From NCBI RefSeq assembly GCF_900110995.1, contig NZ_FOJF01000001.1:3322803-3386802 (forward strand): a DNA stretch of 64,000 nucleotides. The letters are read 5' to 3'. The translations under genes and the position numbers were made by a program. A model generated the notes under the pieces. It ran no database searches, was not told the origin of the DNA, and worked only from the letters and a program-made list of their open reading frames with translations. Below are positions 1-8,169 of the stretch, piece by piece; position 1 is the stretch's first letter; each line of letters opens with the position of its first letter. This DNA is from Chitinophaga sp. YR573. GTDB lineage: Bacteria > Bacteroidota > Bacteroidia > Chitinophagales > Chitinophagaceae.

Positions 1-1
1 A

Positions 2-901
2 TGTCCGGGTAATACCCGTGCAGACGGAACAAAGAACACCGCTTATGAAGGACCGATTGCCTTTACCAATGATTTCTCTGCTTTGTTATCTGATACGCCC
101 GCTGGTGGTGTAGATGATGATGGCCTTTTTGTAGCACGTTCTCAGAAGGGTATTTGTAAGGTAGTGTGTTTCAGTCCGAGACATGATCTTACATTGCCGG
201 AAATGGAAGTGCCTGAAATCCGCAAAGTAGTAGACCTGTGGTGTACTGAGTTGAAAGAGCTGGCAGCAGTGCCTTTCATCAAATACATACAGATCTTTGA
301 GAATAAGGGAGAGATCATGGGATGTAGTAATCCTCATCCGCATGGTCAGATATGGGCATCGGAAGATGTGCCGATGGAGATTGAAAAAGAATCCCGTGAG
401 CAGCTGAAGTATTATCAGCAACATGGTAAGAGTTTATTATCAGCTTATTTAGATAAAGAGCTGAAAGCAGGAGAGCGCGTGATTGCCGAGAATGATCATT
501 TTGCTGCTGTAGTGCCTTTCTGGGCAGTATGGCCTTATGAGGCGATGATCATCAGTCGCAGGCATGTACAGAACCTGTTGCAGTTTACAGCTGCTGAAAA
601 GGAAGGCCTGGCCGATATCTTAAAGCAACTGACTACGCGGTATGATAACCTGTTTGAGACGTCTTTCCCGTATTCTGCGGGTATGCATCAGGCGCCTTTT
701 AACAGTGGTGATCATCCGGAGTGGCACTGGCATATGCATTTTTATCCGCCGTTGCTGCGTTCTGCTACTGTAAAGAAATTTATGGTGGGCTATGAAATGC
801 TGGCAAATCCTCAGCGGGATATTACGCCGGAATATGCAGCAGCGAGGCTGCGTGCATTGCCTTTAGTGCATTATAAAACAGCAGTTAAGCAACTAGTATA
901 A
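2..901 (+). CDS. galT: Galactose-1-phosphate uridylyltransferase, 5'-truncated by the window edge
   Basis: The reading frame is open from the first bases of the window, so the N-terminus lies outside; about 299 codons remain. It begins in the conserved CPGNTRADG segment and carries the HIT-superfamily active-site stretch NPHPHGQIWAS, in which the second His is the uridylylated nucleophile. The later HWHMHFYPP segment belongs to the C-terminal half of the GalT fold. The enzyme exchanges UMP between UDP-glucose and galactose-1-phosphate in the Leloir pathway, in the cytoplasm. The stop at 899-901 is followed by a bidirectional hairpin shared with the convergent receptor gene. Family assignment is secure; whether galK or galM lies upstream cannot be seen. 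Confidence 0.95.
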   Translation, partial: CPGNTRADGTKNTAYEGPIAFTNDFSALLSDTPAGGVDDDGLFVARSQKGICKVVCFSPRHDLTLPEMEVPEIRKVVDLWCTELKELAAVPFIKYIQIFENKGEIMGCSNPHPHGQIWASEDVPMEIEKESREQLKYYQQHGKSLLSAYLDKELKAGERVIAENDHFAAVVPFWAVWPYEAMIISRRHVQNLLQFTAAEKEGLADILKQLTTRYDNLFETSFPYSAGMHQAPFNSGDHPEWHWHMHFYPPLLRSATVKKFMVGYEMLANPQRDITPEYAAARLRALPLVHYKTAVKQLV

Positions 902-929
902 TATTTTTTTTTGATTCTAACAATGTGCA

Positions 930-957
930 GGGGCGGCCGTTTGGCGGCCCCTTTCTT
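930..957. terminator. Bidirectional terminator between galT and the TonB receptor gene
   Basis: GC-rich hairpin with core GGCCG/CGGCC, strengthened by flanking G and C runs and followed by TTTCTTTT on the plus strand. It fills the short gap between two convergent stop codons, so it probably ends both transcripts. Confidence 0.75.
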
Positions 958-3009
958 TTATAGTGCGAATCTTACTCCGCCGTAATAGTTTCTTGTAGGA
1001 GAAGGGTTGTAATACCTGTTACCTACAGCGTTCAGATCATTCCCTAAACTATAGAACTGATTTAATAAGTTATCCGCTCCTGCATAAACAGCTACACGTT
1101 TACACAATTCCCAGCTGACTTTACATTGTAACAGGTGATACTGTTTTGCATAAGTAGTGTTGGCATCATCCAGTGGTAGTTTATCTGTAAAGGTGTATTG
1201 TGTGAATAAGGAAACATGTGCGGGGAATTGCAGCAATAATCCTGCTGTTACGGTATGTTTAGGAACACCTGTGAGTGCATTGCCTGAATAATCCTTTCCT
1301 ACGGCGTTATAATCGCTGAACAGGAAGTGACTGTAGGTGTAGCTACCCTGTAACTGGGTACCTCTTAAAAAGCCTGTCTGTGCAGGTTCCTGAATCCATG
1401 TCATGCCCTGTACTTCTACACCAGACTGTCGGGTGCCACCTGCATTTATATAATACTCATTTCCATCATCATGCAGTTTTCTTACAATAGCATCCTGTAA
1501 GTGATAGTAGAATACGGATGCATCTAACTGGTAACGGTTATGACGGTTATTGAGTCTTAAGCCAGCTTCGTAGTTCCAGCCTGTTTCTGCCTGCAGGGAA
1601 GTATTGATCACATTATCTGTAGGACGTACTTCAGCAATGGAAGGGGTGGAGTAACCACGGCTAACCGTTGCGCGCGCAGCAAACTCCGGTGTAATGAGGT
1701 AGGAGAGGGAGAACCTTGGCATCAGCTGCGGGCTGAATTTCTTTTTACCTGTGCCGCCGGCAGATTCGTCATTGAAGCTGTAGTTGAAGTAATTCAGACT
1801 GGCAGCTGCTTCGGCCAGCAGTTGTTTACTGAGGTGAAAAGTAAGGCTGGTAAAGTAGAAGTACTGGCGTGCTGTAATGTTACTGGCCGCCTGTACGGTA
1901 TCCCGTTTACCTGCACGGTTGCCGTAGTTGTTAATATCAGAGCCTGTTTGCTGCCACTCGATGCCGGTGGTCCAGTCGAGGTGAATGTTTGTATTACCTA
2001 TAGCCTGGTTCTGTAAGGCTATGTAGGTGCGGGCGCCAAACGTATTCTCATCACGGGCTTCGAAATTGGTGATGAACGGGTTTTCGAAGTGTGTATTACT
2101 GCCATATACGGAGATCACATGTTGCCAGTGGTCAGAGAGTTGTGATTCGTGCACCAATCCGCCCAGGGCAGTTTTATTGTGGATACCGGCCTGCTGGGTA
2201 ACGGCTCCCGGAAGGGTAGCTGTAGCCGGGCGGGCAGCTTTGGGATCTGCCGCAGCCTGAGCAGCCGTCAGGCCACCCGGTGTGTGGTAGTCGAGGTCAC
2301 TATAAAACGCGATCAGTTTGAGGCGGTTATGGGCATTGTACTGCCATTGCTGATCTGTTTGTACATAATATCTTTTTAAGGCGCTGTTCACCCGGTATCC
2401 ATCGGAATGTTGTACTGCCTGGTAAAGGTTCATGCGGTAGTTGCCCCATTGCTGTTGCCAGGCAGCCTGTTCGTGGAAGAGGCCATAGCTGCCACCCTGG
2501 ATATCGCCCTTTATGTGGTTGGTATCAGGCAGGCTGCCTGCCGGGTGGAAGATGAGTACACCGCCTGAGTTGGCTCCGAACTGACTGCCATCGGGGCCTT
2601 TGAGGACTTCTATGCCATCAAAGCTGCCGGCATCAGCCAGATTCAGGTAGGTATTGCCTCCGGCATCAGTGAGGGGAATCTCATCCATATATATTTTCAC
2701 GTTGCGGATGCCAAAAGGAGAGCGTAACAGGCTGCCACGCAGGGAGAGGCGGTAGCTGCCCGGAGAGCGTTCTTCCATGCGTACACCGGGAATATTGTTT
2801 AAAGCAGGTAAGAGGGTAGTACCCTGTTGCAACTGTAATTGCTGAGGAGTGATGACAGCACTGCTGGTAGGGACCTGTAATAAAGAAAAGTGTTTGCCGG
2901 GATAGGCCTGGATAACGACTTCCCGCAGGAGATGGGTGGTATCTTTTTGTGCCTTCAGAACAGGAATCAGGAAGCTGGTAAGGCAACAGAAAAGGAGGAT
3001 TTTTTTCAT
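958..3009 (-). CDS. TonB-dependent outer-membrane receptor, FecA/CirA-like
   Basis: 683 aa. A Sec signal peptide (residues 1-20, ending VLKAQ) is followed by a TonB-box-like stretch (REVVIQAY), a plug domain at about 30-155 (PGVRMEERSPGSYRLSLRG, then IEVLKGPDGSQFGANSGGVL) and a beta-barrel to the C-terminus. There is no carboxypeptidase-like N-terminal extension and no SusD partner, so this is an iron-siderophore or metal-chelate type receptor rather than a SusC. It should take up a substrate at the outer membrane using TonB energy. A TonB energy transducer is encoded divergently about 700 bases away. A TAGATTTG -7-like element lies 37 bases before the start. Substrate is unknown. Confidence 0.88.
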   Translation of the reverse strand: MKKILLFCCLTSFLIPVLKAQKDTTHLLREVVIQAYPGKHFSLLQVPTSSAVITPQQLQLQQGTTLLPALNNIPGVRMEERSPGSYRLSLRGSLLRSPFGIRNVKIYMDEIPLTDAGGNTYLNLADAGSFDGIEVLKGPDGSQFGANSGGVLIFHPAGSLPDTNHIKGDIQGGSYGLFHEQAAWQQQWGNYRMNLYQAVQHSDGYRVNSALKRYYVQTDQQWQYNAHNRLKLIAFYSDLDYHTPGGLTAAQAAADPKAARPATATLPGAVTQQAGIHNKTALGGLVHESQLSDHWQHVISVYGSNTHFENPFITNFEARDENTFGARTYIALQNQAIGNTNIHLDWTTGIEWQQTGSDINNYGNRAGKRDTVQAASNITARQYFYFTSLTFHLSKQLLAEAAASLNYFNYSFNDESAGGTGKKKFSPQLMPRFSLSYLITPEFAARATVSRGYSTPSIAEVRPTDNVINTSLQAETGWNYEAGLRLNNRHNRYQLDASVFYYHLQDAIVRKLHDDGNEYYINAGGTRQSGVEVQGMTWIQEPAQTGFLRGTQLQGSYTYSHFLFSDYNAVGKDYSGNALTGVPKHTVTAGLLLQFPAHVSLFTQYTFTDKLPLDDANTTYAKQYHLLQCKVSWELCKRVAVYAGADNLLNQFYSLGNDLNAVGNRYYNPSPTRNYYGGVRFAL

Positions 3010-3045
3010 GATAGTGATAAGTTAACGGGCCACAGACCCTCTTCT

Positions 3046-3053
3046 CAAATCTA
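3046..3053 (-). promoter_or_regulatory. -7 element (TAGATTTG) for the TonB receptor gene
   Basis: Read on the minus strand the octamer is TAGATTTG, an exact match to the Bacteroidota -7 consensus TAnnTTTG. It sits 37 bases upstream of the receptor start codon. No well-spaced -33 TTTG is visible (the nearest TTTG is about 25 bases away), so this is a partial match. Confidence 0.45.
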
Positions 3054-3193
3054 AGAATATTAAAATTATTTCACCTTCCAAATGGGATTACCGGTATATA
3101 ACCAACTATTTATGGAAGGCTTATCAGAAAAAAAATAAAAAGTTTCCATCTTGAATTTGGAAATATAAAAGCATAACGTATATTTGTCTACAG

Positions 3194-3285
3194 AATCAGT
3201 GGACTAATACTGATGGTCACCCGGGAAGCGGTGCTGAGTGCTTTCCCTGTGTAGTGTCTCACCAGCAGTATACAGTAATCAGCAA
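3194..3285 (+). promoter_or_regulatory. Candidate structured RNA leader of three consecutive stem-loops
   Basis: Three short hairpins lie head to tail: ATCAGT/ACTGAT (3194-3213), a GGGAAGC/GCTTTCCC stem with one bulge (about 3225-3252) and TGTGTA/TATACA (about 3253-3280). They end roughly 30 bases before the start of the Cys-rich mini-ORF at 3312. I compared them by eye with the consensus cores of SAM, TPP, cobalamin, FMN and fluoride riboswitches and found no convincing match. The direction of transcription is inferred from the mini-ORF. The stems are short, so the structure needs covariation support. Confidence 0.35.
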
Positions 3286-3311
3286 AATGAAAATCTAAAA
3301 CTGATAACATT

Positions 3312-3404
3312 ATGCAATGGCATAAACATATTTCTACTAAGGGTGATCTGGTGATCTCTACCTGTTACAATTCCTGTAACACAGCCTGTTGTTGCTGCTG
3401 TTAA
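3312..3404 (+). CDS. Cys-rich 30-residue mini-ORF ending in five cysteines (leader peptide or small metal-binding peptide)
   Basis: ATG at 3312 opens a 30-codon frame that stops at TAA 3402-3404. The N-terminal half is polar (starts MQWHKHIS); the last 13 residues are CYNSCNTACCCCC, with seven Cys and a pentacysteine end. Runs of one amino acid at the end of a short leader are typical of translation-coupled attenuation, and polycysteine leaders of this type are known for cysteine-responsive control in actinobacteria. It lies between a structured leader and a long hairpin (3461-3518), with tonB downstream and a TonB receptor gene diverging upstream. Alternatives are a genuine small metal- or thiol-binding peptide, or chance. 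I do not recognise a named family. Confidence 0.5.
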   Translation: MQWHKHISTKGDLVISTCYNSCNTACCCCC

Positions 3405-3460
3405 AACGTTCAAATATTTTGTTTGCTTTAATGCTGTAAATAAAAATGCCGGTCAGGTTA

Positions 3461-3518
3461 GCGGGGAGGGTATGTTGCAAATTTATTGGTGGTAAATTAT
3501 ATGTAACGTATCTCCCGC
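3461..3518 (+). promoter_or_regulatory. Long imperfect stem-loop downstream of the Cys-rich mini-ORF
   Basis: The arm at 3461-3478 (starting GCGGGGAG) pairs with 3503-3518 (ending CTCCCGC) through about 15 base pairs with G-T wobbles and small bulges. The loop contains a nested ATTTA/TAAAT stem at 3481-3496. No T-run follows, so it is not a classical terminator. Its position between the mini-ORF and tonB suggests an attenuator-like or mRNA-stability element. Confidence 0.4.
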
Positions 3519-3680
3519 ACCCCCTGGCATAACAACACTGAACAACGACATTATTATATATAAGATAGTGAATACTTCCTTTAGCAAAATAGGTGACCCA
3601 AATCCGGATTTCAATCTGGGATGGTTATTATAACTCCTTTTTAAAAGCTAAATATTTTTTTATAGTTCTTTATGGAAAAT

Positions 3681-3706
3681 GTTTCTACACGCATCTGTAT
3701 AGAAAC
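3681..3706 (+). promoter_or_regulatory. Inverted repeat GTTTCTA/TAGAAAC just before the tonB start codon
   Basis: A perfect 7-bp inverted repeat with a 12-base spacer ends 9 bases before the ATG at 3716. It could be a hairpin that gates ribosome access or a regulator operator. It also argues that translation begins at 3716 rather than at the in-frame upstream ATG. Confidence 0.35.
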
Positions 3707-3715
3707 GTTTATCCC

Positions 3716-4567
3716 ATGAATGCAACTAACACTTATTCATCCGATTTTTTAGACATTCTCTTTGATGGAAGAAATAAAGATTATGGTGCTTATGACTTGC
3801 GGAGAAGCCAGGACAGGCGTGTTCGCAATGCTATCATCGGTACTGCATCTATTGCAATAGTCATCATTGGAGGATATGTATTGAGCAACCGTTTAGTGGC
3901 TGCGGATATGCATACACGAATTGAGGTTATACCTCCTATTAAAATTACAGAGCTACATACAGATGTAGAGAAACCACCTGTTGTAACACCACCACCTCCT
4001 GCTCGTGCAGCCTCTGCCCTGCCGGCCGTTTCATCGGTTACTTATACCCCTCCGGTTATCACACGTGAAGAAGTAAGACCTGAAGATGAAGCGCCCAGAA
4101 TAGCGGATATTGGCAAAAAGAGTGTCAGTACCACTACAACAACCGGTGATGATATAAGTGGTGTGGATGCACCATTGCTTACAGGTGGTACGGGCGGCCC
4201 TGGTGGGAATGTTGTGGAAGGACCTAAAGGAGAAGACCGTTCAACTATTCACACATTTGTTGAAAAGATGCCATCCTATCCCGGGGGTGAAGCAGCTTTA
4301 GCTAAATTCCTGAATGATCATATCCACTATCCACGTATGGCGGCAGAAAATGACATTGATGGAAGAGTGTTTATCCAGTTCGTTGTAGATTATAATGGAA
4401 ATATTACAAGTGTTACGCCTGTTGGCGCGCCTAAAGGGGGAGGACTGGAAGAAGAAGCTGTACGAGTAGTGAAATTAATGCCTAAATGGAATCCCGGCAG
4501 ACAGAATGGACAAGCTGTGAACGTACAGTTTAGCTTACCTGTAGCATTTCATCTGAATAGAGAATAA
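3716..4567 (+). CDS. TonB-family energy transducer
   Basis: 283 aa. The N-terminus carries the FDGRNKDYGAYDLRR cytoplasmic motif common in Bacteroidota TonB proteins. One membrane segment follows at about 39-57 (IIGTASIAIVIIGGYVLSN), then a Pro-rich periplasmic linker (VTPPPPAR) and a C-terminal TonB domain at about 195-280 (SYPGGEAALAKFLNDHIHYP, later VVKLMPKWNPGRQNG). It transmits proton-motive force from an ExbBD complex to outer-membrane receptors; no exbB or exbD is nearby. The in-frame ATG at 3593 would add a 41-residue non-conserved leader across the 3681-3706 inverted repeat, so I chose 3716. It is divergent from a TonB receptor gene. Confidence 0.88.
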   Translation: MNATNTYSSDFLDILFDGRNKDYGAYDLRRSQDRRVRNAIIGTASIAIVIIGGYVLSNRLVAADMHTRIEVIPPIKITELHTDVEKPPVVTPPPPARAASALPAVSSVTYTPPVITREEVRPEDEAPRIADIGKKSVSTTTTTGDDISGVDAPLLTGGTGGPGGNVVEGPKGEDRSTIHTFVEKMPSYPGGEAALAKFLNDHIHYPRMAAENDIDGRVFIQFVVDYNGNITSVTPVGAPKGGGLEEEAVRVVKLMPKWNPGRQNGQAVNVQFSLPVAFHLNRE

Positions 4568-4643
4568 ATAAACCTGATTAATTTTTATCCATTTAACGTA
4601 GTTAATTCTCAACTGTAGATTTCAAAGGGGTGGGTTCATACAT

Positions 4644-4668
4644 ATGCCACGGCGTCAAGTCGTGGCAT
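4644..4668 (+). terminator. Hairpin after tonB (possible terminator or solo REP-like palindrome)
   Basis: A perfect 8-bp stem, ATGCCACG/CGTGGCAT, with a 9-base loop, followed by CCCTGTTTT. The weak T-tract allows termination. The palindrome with a short conserved-looking loop also resembles solitary REP hairpins associated with IS200/RAYT transposases. The sequence alone does not decide. Confidence 0.5.
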
Positions 4669-4764
4669 CCCTGTTTTAATCCGGTTCAATTCTTGTTTCT
4701 AACTATTTTATACTACTTTTATCTCCCGGTTAGCTAGAGGTCATTAAAATTACGAAAATTAGTT

Positions 4765-7344
4765 ATGGAAGCACCGGTTAATAATACCTTGCAATTGTTC
4801 AAGAACCTGGTCGGCACCAAGTTCCAGCTTTATAACAGCCTTTTTACTGCACTGCCTTTTCATAAGGTAGAGAAGACCGGCGTATTTCTCTCATTATTCC
4901 TGATACATTGTGAAGAAGGGTATGCAAAGGAAAAAAGTCCCCAGGAAATTCTCAACTCTTTCTTCTCGCAATATACTACCACCGCTAATGAACAGCAGAA
5001 GCTGGACCTGATGTTTCGTTTTGTGCAATATGCAGAACGTCAGGTAGTGTTGTTTGATGCGCTGGAAGATGCTGCCTTCCGCAATATTCATGACATGCAG
5101 GGTACTGGTTCTCTCACGCATCTGCAATCAAAAATTGTTGTAGAACAGGCAGAAGATCTGCTGGCAGAGAAATTACAGGACTTTTCTGTAAGACTGGTAC
5201 TGACGGCACACCCTACACAGTTTTATCCCGGAGAGGTGCTGGGTATTATCAATGATCTGTCGAGGGCATTGATAAATGAGAATACTTCGCAGGTAAATAC
5301 TTATCTGCAACAACTGGGCAAAACACCTTTCTTCAAGAAAGAAAAGCCTACTCCATATGATGAGGCTATCAGCCTGGTATGGTTCCTTGAAAATACTTTC
5401 TATACTGCGGCAGGAAAAATTGTAGCTAAACTGAAGGCACAGTTCCCGGCAGCGATCAATAGTAACAATCCTGTGATAAGAATGGGCTTCTGGCCCGGGG
5501 GAGACCGTGATGGTAATCCTTTTGTGAATGCGGAGATTACATTGAAGGTAGCGAATGCATTAAGAGGCGCTATCATCAAGTGTTATTACCTGGATGTACG
5601 TAAACTGAAACGCCGTCTTACTTTCAGAGGTATTGAGAATGAGCTGAACCAGCTGGAATTACAGTTGTTTAGTAATCTCTTTATCCCTGGTCATAAAACA
5701 AATCTTTGCCGTCAGGATATACTGGATAGTTTATTCCGTGTACGTATTATCCTGATAGAAGAAAATAACGGGTTATTCCTGAATTTACTGGATGACCTGA
5801 TCAGTCGTGTAGAATTATTCGGGTTGTTCTTTGCAACACTGGATATTCGTCAGGATAGTTCTGTACATGGGCCGTTACTGGCTGCTATTGCAGAAGCTAC
5901 AGATATACTGCCATCAAATTATAAGAATCTTTCTGATGAAGAGAAGATCAGTAATCTGTTGAAGATTACTGCAAGTGTAGATGCTTCTGTGCTGAAGACT
6001 GATTTGCAGAAGGATACACTGGCTACGATTGCTGCGATACAAACAATACAGGAAGCGAATGGTGAATTTGGTTGTCACCGGTATATTATCAGTCATACGA
6101 CAAGTGCGCTGGATGTAATGGAAGTATTCGGTCTGTTCTTTTTGAGTGGCTGGAAAAAAGAAGCGCTGAGCATTGATATTGTTCCTTTGTTTGAAACGAT
6201 CGATGACTTGCGTCAGGCAGGTACGGTGATGCGCTCTTTGTATGACAATGCGGCTTATCGTCAGCATCTGAAACAACGTAGCAACAAGCAGACTATCATG
6301 CTGGGGTTCTCTGATGGCACCAAAGATGGTGGTTACCTGATGGCCAACTGGAGTATCTATAAAGCGAAAGAGGAGCTGTCTCGCATCTCACGCGAGTATG
6401 ATATCAATGTGGTGTTCTTTGATGGTCGTGGTGGTCCTCCGGCAAGAGGTGGTGGAAAGACGCATCAGTTCTATCAGTCGATGGGACGGAATATTGCGAA
6501 TAAGGAAATACAGTTAACAATACAGGGGCAAACGATCAGTTCTAACTTTGGAACAGTGGATGCTGCTCAGTTTAATATAGAGCAGCTGGTACATGCCGGT
6601 ATTGCGAATGATATCTTCTCTTCCCGTGAGATTACTTTTACCGCAGAAGAGGAAGGGCTGATGCAATCGCTGGCAGATGAAGGGTATACTGCTTTTAATA
6701 AGTTAAAGCATCATCCTGATTTCCTGGATTATTTGGATCATGCCAGTCCACTGCGTTATTATGCAGAGACGAACATTGGTAGCCGTCCGTCCAAGCGTAA
6801 TTCCGGTGGAAAGCTGAACCTGAATGATCTTCGTGCAGTACCTTATGTAGGGGCATGGAGCCAGATCAAGCAGAATGTACCAGGTTTCTTTGGAGTAGGT
6901 TCTGCATTGCAGGCCATTGATAAGGCGGGTAAATGGGAGTCACTGCAAGGGTTGTATAAGAGTTCACTGTTCTTCCGCACCTTACTGGATAACTGCCAGA
7001 TGGCCATGAAGAAATGTTTCTTCCCGCTGACTGCTTCTTATGGCAAACATCCGAAGTTTGGAGAGGTTTGGAATATCATCTATGATGAATACAAACTGGC
7101 TACGAAATATATGCTGAAGATTATGGGAGAAACTGAGTTGATGGGCAACAGTCCGGTAGATCAGTTATCGATCCAGATGCGTGAGCGTATCGTACTGCCA
7201 TTGGTGACTATACAGCAGTATGCACTGTGTTGCATCCGTGAGTTGGATAAGGATGGTGATAAAGAAGGCTTAAAGGCTACTTACGAAAAACTGGTTGTTC
7301 GTTGTTCTTTCGGTATCATCAATGCCGCCAGGAACTCTGCTTAA
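4765..7344 (+). CDS. ppc: Phosphoenolpyruvate carboxylase
   Basis: 859 aa, usual family length. It condenses PEP and bicarbonate to oxaloacetate, an anaplerotic step into the TCA cycle. Conserved segments in order: RLVLTAHPTQ with the catalytic His at 149, GGDRDGNPFV, the MLGFSDGTKDGGYL segment, the glycine-rich catalytic loop FFDGRGGPPARGGGKTH, and the IQGQTISSNFG stretch. VLTAHPTQ in place of VLTAHPTE and GGPPARGGG in place of GGTVGRGGG mark a divergent lineage, but the essential His and Arg residues are present. It stands alone: the upstream tonB region ends in a hairpin, and a REP-like palindrome plus a strong terminator follow. Confidence 0.95.
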   Translation: MEAPVNNTLQLFKNLVGTKFQLYNSLFTALPFHKVEKTGVFLSLFLIHCEEGYAKEKSPQEILNSFFSQYTTTANEQQKLDLMFRFVQYAERQVVLFDALEDAAFRNIHDMQGTGSLTHLQSKIVVEQAEDLLAEKLQDFSVRLVLTAHPTQFYPGEVLGIINDLSRALINENTSQVNTYLQQLGKTPFFKKEKPTPYDEAISLVWFLENTFYTAAGKIVAKLKAQFPAAINSNNPVIRMGFWPGGDRDGNPFVNAEITLKVANALRGAIIKCYYLDVRKLKRRLTFRGIENELNQLELQLFSNLFIPGHKTNLCRQDILDSLFRVRIILIEENNGLFLNLLDDLISRVELFGLFFATLDIRQDSSVHGPLLAAIAEATDILPSNYKNLSDEEKISNLLKITASVDASVLKTDLQKDTLATIAAIQTIQEANGEFGCHRYIISHTTSALDVMEVFGLFFLSGWKKEALSIDIVPLFETIDDLRQAGTVMRSLYDNAAYRQHLKQRSNKQTIMLGFSDGTKDGGYLMANWSIYKAKEELSRISREYDINVVFFDGRGGPPARGGGKTHQFYQSMGRNIANKEIQLTIQGQTISSNFGTVDAAQFNIEQLVHAGIANDIFSSREITFTAEEEGLMQSLADEGYTAFNKLKHHPDFLDYLDHASPLRYYAETNIGSRPSKRNSGGKLNLNDLRAVPYVGAWSQIKQNVPGFFGVGSALQAIDKAGKWESLQGLYKSSLFFRTLLDNCQMAMKKCFFPLTASYGKHPKFGEVWNIIYDEYKLATKYMLKIMGETELMGNSPVDQLSIQMRERIVLPLVTIQQYALCCIRELDKDGDKEGLKATYEKLVVRCSFGIINAARNSA

Positions 7345-7356
7345 TTAAAATATTAA

Positions 7357-7386
7357 GCTACAAACACGGGACTCCTAACGGAGTCC
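7357..7386. repeat. Solitary REP-like palindrome (copy of the 23.4-23.6 kb repeat family)
   Basis: The element begins GCTACAAACACG and carries a GGACTCC/GGAGTCC hairpin with a 4-base TAAC loop. It matches the copy at 23561-23589 almost base for base, differing by compensatory changes in the stem, so the hairpin is maintained. It lies between the ppc stop and its terminator. Confidence 0.75.
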
Positions 7387-7415
7387 ATGCGAAGAACATA
7401 ATATACTTAATTTGC

Positions 7416-7444
7416 ACCGGCGGAGTAATTCGCCGGTTTTTTTT
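7416..7444 (+). terminator. Rho-independent terminator upstream of the urease operon
   Basis: A perfect ACCGGCG/CGCCGGT stem with an 8-base loop is followed directly by a run of eight T. It separates ppc transcription from ureA, so the urease operon should have its own promoter between 7445 and 7490; no clear TAnnTTTG is visible there. Confidence 0.9.
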
Positions 7445-7490
7445 GTAATTTAACCTGAGGAAGAAGGTACGTTAACCAAAATCTAAACTT

Positions 7491-7793
7491 ATGCATTTAA
7501 CGGCAAGGGAAACAGAGAAGCTGTTACTTTATCTGGCAGGAGAACTGGCGGAAAAACGGAGAGCAAGAGGGCTGAAGCTGAATTATCCGGAAGCTATTGC
7601 TCTTATCAGCAGTCATTTACAGGAAGGAGCCAGGGATGGTAAAACAGTGGCGCAGCTGATGCAGTATGGCGCGACTATCCTTACCCGGGAAGATGTGATG
7701 CCCGGGGTACCGGAAATGATTGAAGAAATTCAGATAGAGGCCACTTTTCCTGATGGCTCTAAACTTGTGACTGTACATCATCCTATCAGATAA
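7491..7793 (+). CDS. ureA: Urease gamma subunit
   Basis: 100 aa, standard length for a stand-alone gamma subunit. It begins [20 protein letters not shown] and contains the conserved [12 protein letters not shown] and [18 protein letters not shown] segments. It is the structural subunit that packs with UreB and UreC in the nickel urease, which hydrolyses urea to ammonia and carbamate. It is first in the operon ureA-B-C-E-F-G-D and is followed by ureB after a 10-base gap. UreA and UreB are separate, unlike the fused UreA of Helicobacter. Confidence 0.96.
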   Translation: MHLTARETEKLLLYLAGELAEKRRARGLKLNYPEAIALISSHLQEGARDGKTVAQLMQYGATILTREDVMPGVPEMIEEIQIEATFPDGSKLVTVHHPIR

Positions 7794-7803
7794 ACCTTAT
7801 TGT

Positions 7804-8169
7804 ATGATTCCTGGAGAATACTTTATTAAACCTGGTTCTATAGAGGCTAATGCAGGCCGGAAGACCGCGCAGGTGGTTGTGGTGAATACGGGCGACCGTC
7901 CTGTTCAGATAGGCTCTCATTGTCATTTCTTTGAGGTGAACCGTCAGCTGGCATTTGACCGCGCAGCTGCTTTTGGGATGCGGCTGAATATTATGGCGGG
8001 TACCGCGGTGCGTTTTGAACCGGGAGAGGAGAAACCGGTGGACCTTGTTGCTTTAGGCGGTTTCAGGCGTGCCTTTGGGATGAATAACCTGGTTAATGGA
8101 GAGACTACTTCTCCGGCTGCGCTGCAGGCAGCTATGCAGAAAATCACCGATCAACAATTTAAACAATGA
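7804..8169 (+). CDS. ureB: Urease beta subunit
   Basis: 121 aa. It begins [20 protein letters not shown] and contains the family signatures [20 protein letters not shown] and [13 protein letters not shown]. The beta-sandwich subunit helps hold the mobile flap of the UreC active site. The last codons overlap the start of ureC by 4 bases (ATGA at 8166), which implies translational coupling and equal output of the two subunits. Confidence 0.96.
   Translation: MIPGEYFIKPGSIEANAGRKTAQVVVVNTGDRPVQIGSHCHFFEVNRQLAFDRAAAFGMRLNIMAGTAVRFEPGEEKPVDLVALGGFRRAFGMNNLVNGETTSPAALQAAMQKITDQQFKQ

Noticed and set aside
3194..3285. Known riboswitch (SAM, TPP, cobalamin, FMN or fluoride)
   Set aside because: None of the conserved core strings of these classes is present; kept only as an unassigned structured leader.
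3593..3715. In-frame upstream extension of tonB (41 residues)
   Set aside because: Hydrophobic, non-conserved and crossing an inverted repeat; the Met at 3716 precedes the conserved cytoplasmic motif of Bacteroidota TonB proteins.
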